Assembly: GCA_049299895.1 (NCBI GenBank)
Contig: JBAQYF010000020.1
Coordinates: forward strand, 5,228-69,227
Direction of reading: 5' to 3'
Origin: CAIYYO01 sp049299895
GTDB taxonomy: Archaea; Altiarchaeota; Altiarchaeia; IMC4; QMZM01
Length of the DNA stretch: 64,000 bases
The notes beneath the pieces are model-generated. The model saw only the letters and a list, made by a program, of their open reading frames with translations. It was not told the DNA's origin and made no database searches. Below, in pieces: positions 63,630-64,000 of this stretch (the first letter of the stretch is position 1; every line of letters starts with the position of its first letter). A program made the translations under genes and the position numbers.

Positions 63630-63668
63630 ATATTTATATCACAAGGACGGATAATTAACAATTGTTAA
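63630..63668 (+). promoter_or_regulatory. TATA box and palindromic operator of pdxS
   Basis: ATATTTATAT (63630-63639) is followed 17 positions later by TAACAATTGTTA (63656-63667), extended by one more pair to TTAACAATTGTTAA. Base sequence and spacing are identical to the metY promoter; only the second palindrome is missing here. Confidence 0.7.
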
Positions 63669-63690
63669 CTTATTGCAGAGGAAAAGAAAG

Positions 63691-64000
63691 ATGAGCCAGA
63701 AGACAGGAACAGAACTATTGAAGACCGGCTTTGCGAAGATGGTAAAGCACGGAGTAGTGATGGACGTGACCAACGCTGACCAGGCCCTGATAGCAGAGCA
63801 GGCAGGAGCCGTCGCAGTCATGGCCCTGGAAAGAGTGCCTTCGGACATAAGAGCAGCAGGAGGGGTTGCCAGAATGGCGAATGTAGAGAAGATCCAGGAG
63901 ATTATGGATACTGTGACGATCCCAGTCATGGCCAAGGTTCGTATCGGGCATTTTGTGGAGGCCCAGATATTGCAGGAGATTGGCGTTGACATGATAGACG
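63691..64000 (+). CDS. pdxS: Pyridoxal 5'-phosphate synthase, PdxS subunit (3' end outside window)
   Basis: The first 103 residues are visible. Asp25 in VVMDVTN and Lys82 in PVMAKVRIGHFVEAQ correspond to the ribose-phosphate-binding Asp and Lys of PdxS; ARMANVEKIQEIMDTVTIPV is family-typical. With PdxT it makes PLP from ribose-5-phosphate, glyceraldehyde-3-phosphate and glutamine. GAGGAAA 7 to 13 bases before the ATG may be the ribosome site. Confidence 0.96.
   Translation, partial: MSQKTGTELLKTGFAKMVKHGVVMDVTNADQALIAEQAGAVAVMALERVPSDIRAAGGVARMANVEKIQEIMDTVTIPVMAKVRIGHFVEAQILQEIGVDMID

Noticed and set aside
1..64000. tRNA or rRNA genes
   Set aside because: I looked for T-loop patterns in the intergenic regions and found none that form a cloverleaf; no rRNA-like conserved segment was seen.

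Overview
The window is archaeal. It carries Orc1/Cdc6, the homomeric archaeal NAC, ribosomal stalk protein P1 (L12e), archaeal-type riboflavin synthase, a GHMP-type shikimate kinase homologue, SepF, inositol-phosphate synthase, and class III (pilin-like) signal peptides of the form GQAAIEYLLNYGW. Many first genes have a TATA box about 25 bp before the start codon (leaderless transcripts), while operon-internal genes carry GGTGA/GGAGGT ribosome sites and sometimes GTG or TTG starts. The pilin-like signal, Thr-rich linkers and Cys-rich surface proteins resemble DPANN-type or Altiarchaeota-like genomes, but the biosynthetic content (His, pyrimidine, aromatic, Met, riboflavin, PLP) argues against a minimal parasite. 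I cannot name the lineage from the sequence alone.

Layout. 1-1.4 kb: hisH-carA. 1.5-11.3 kb: a 2.6-kb-residue secreted modular protein, a membrane protein with Cys-pair repeats, a decayed partial copy of the giant gene and a transposase stub. 11.4-16.6 kb: housekeeping genes (glmS, NAC, thpR, sepF, cdc6) and a Cys-repeat lipoprotein. 16.7-27 kb: radical SAM, GIDE and LemA genes, then nrdJ (with an intein at the catalytic cysteine)-cobO-shikimate kinase, then two envelope proteins. 27-32.5 kb: FKBP, ino1, Hsp20 and a MoxR-DUF58-VWA operon. 32.5-46.1 kb: a surface-protein island with Thr linkers, Cys-rich repeats, beta-propellers, a beta-helix protein and two pseudogene copies. 46.1-46.5 kb: a structured non-coding RNA, partly matching an H/ACA guide, followed by rpl12. 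47-51.5 kb: an aminotransferase, paired DUF5752-like genes and an ABC-2 transporter. 51.5-52.9 kb: a very AT-rich gap. 52.9-64 kb: amidohydrolase, TPM/zinc-ribbon/LemA cluster, riboflavin operon with a deaminase, RecB-like nuclease, LarE, metY-metX and pdxS.

How the genes connect. Three adjacent secreted proteins end in the same Cys-bracketed, dockerin-like module behind a Thr linker, and a fourth copy lies inside the giant protein; this looks like a common attachment tag. The surface genes are being duplicated and lost: three decayed copies sit beside intact relatives. NrdJ (adenosylcobalamin-dependent) abuts CobO, which makes its cofactor. metY and pdxS, which need and make PLP, share an identical palindrome at identical spacing from identical TATA boxes. 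ribB-ribC-ribH are followed 2 nt later by a deaminase that may fill a step of the archaeal riboflavin pathway. No tRNA, rRNA or CRISPR array was recognised.
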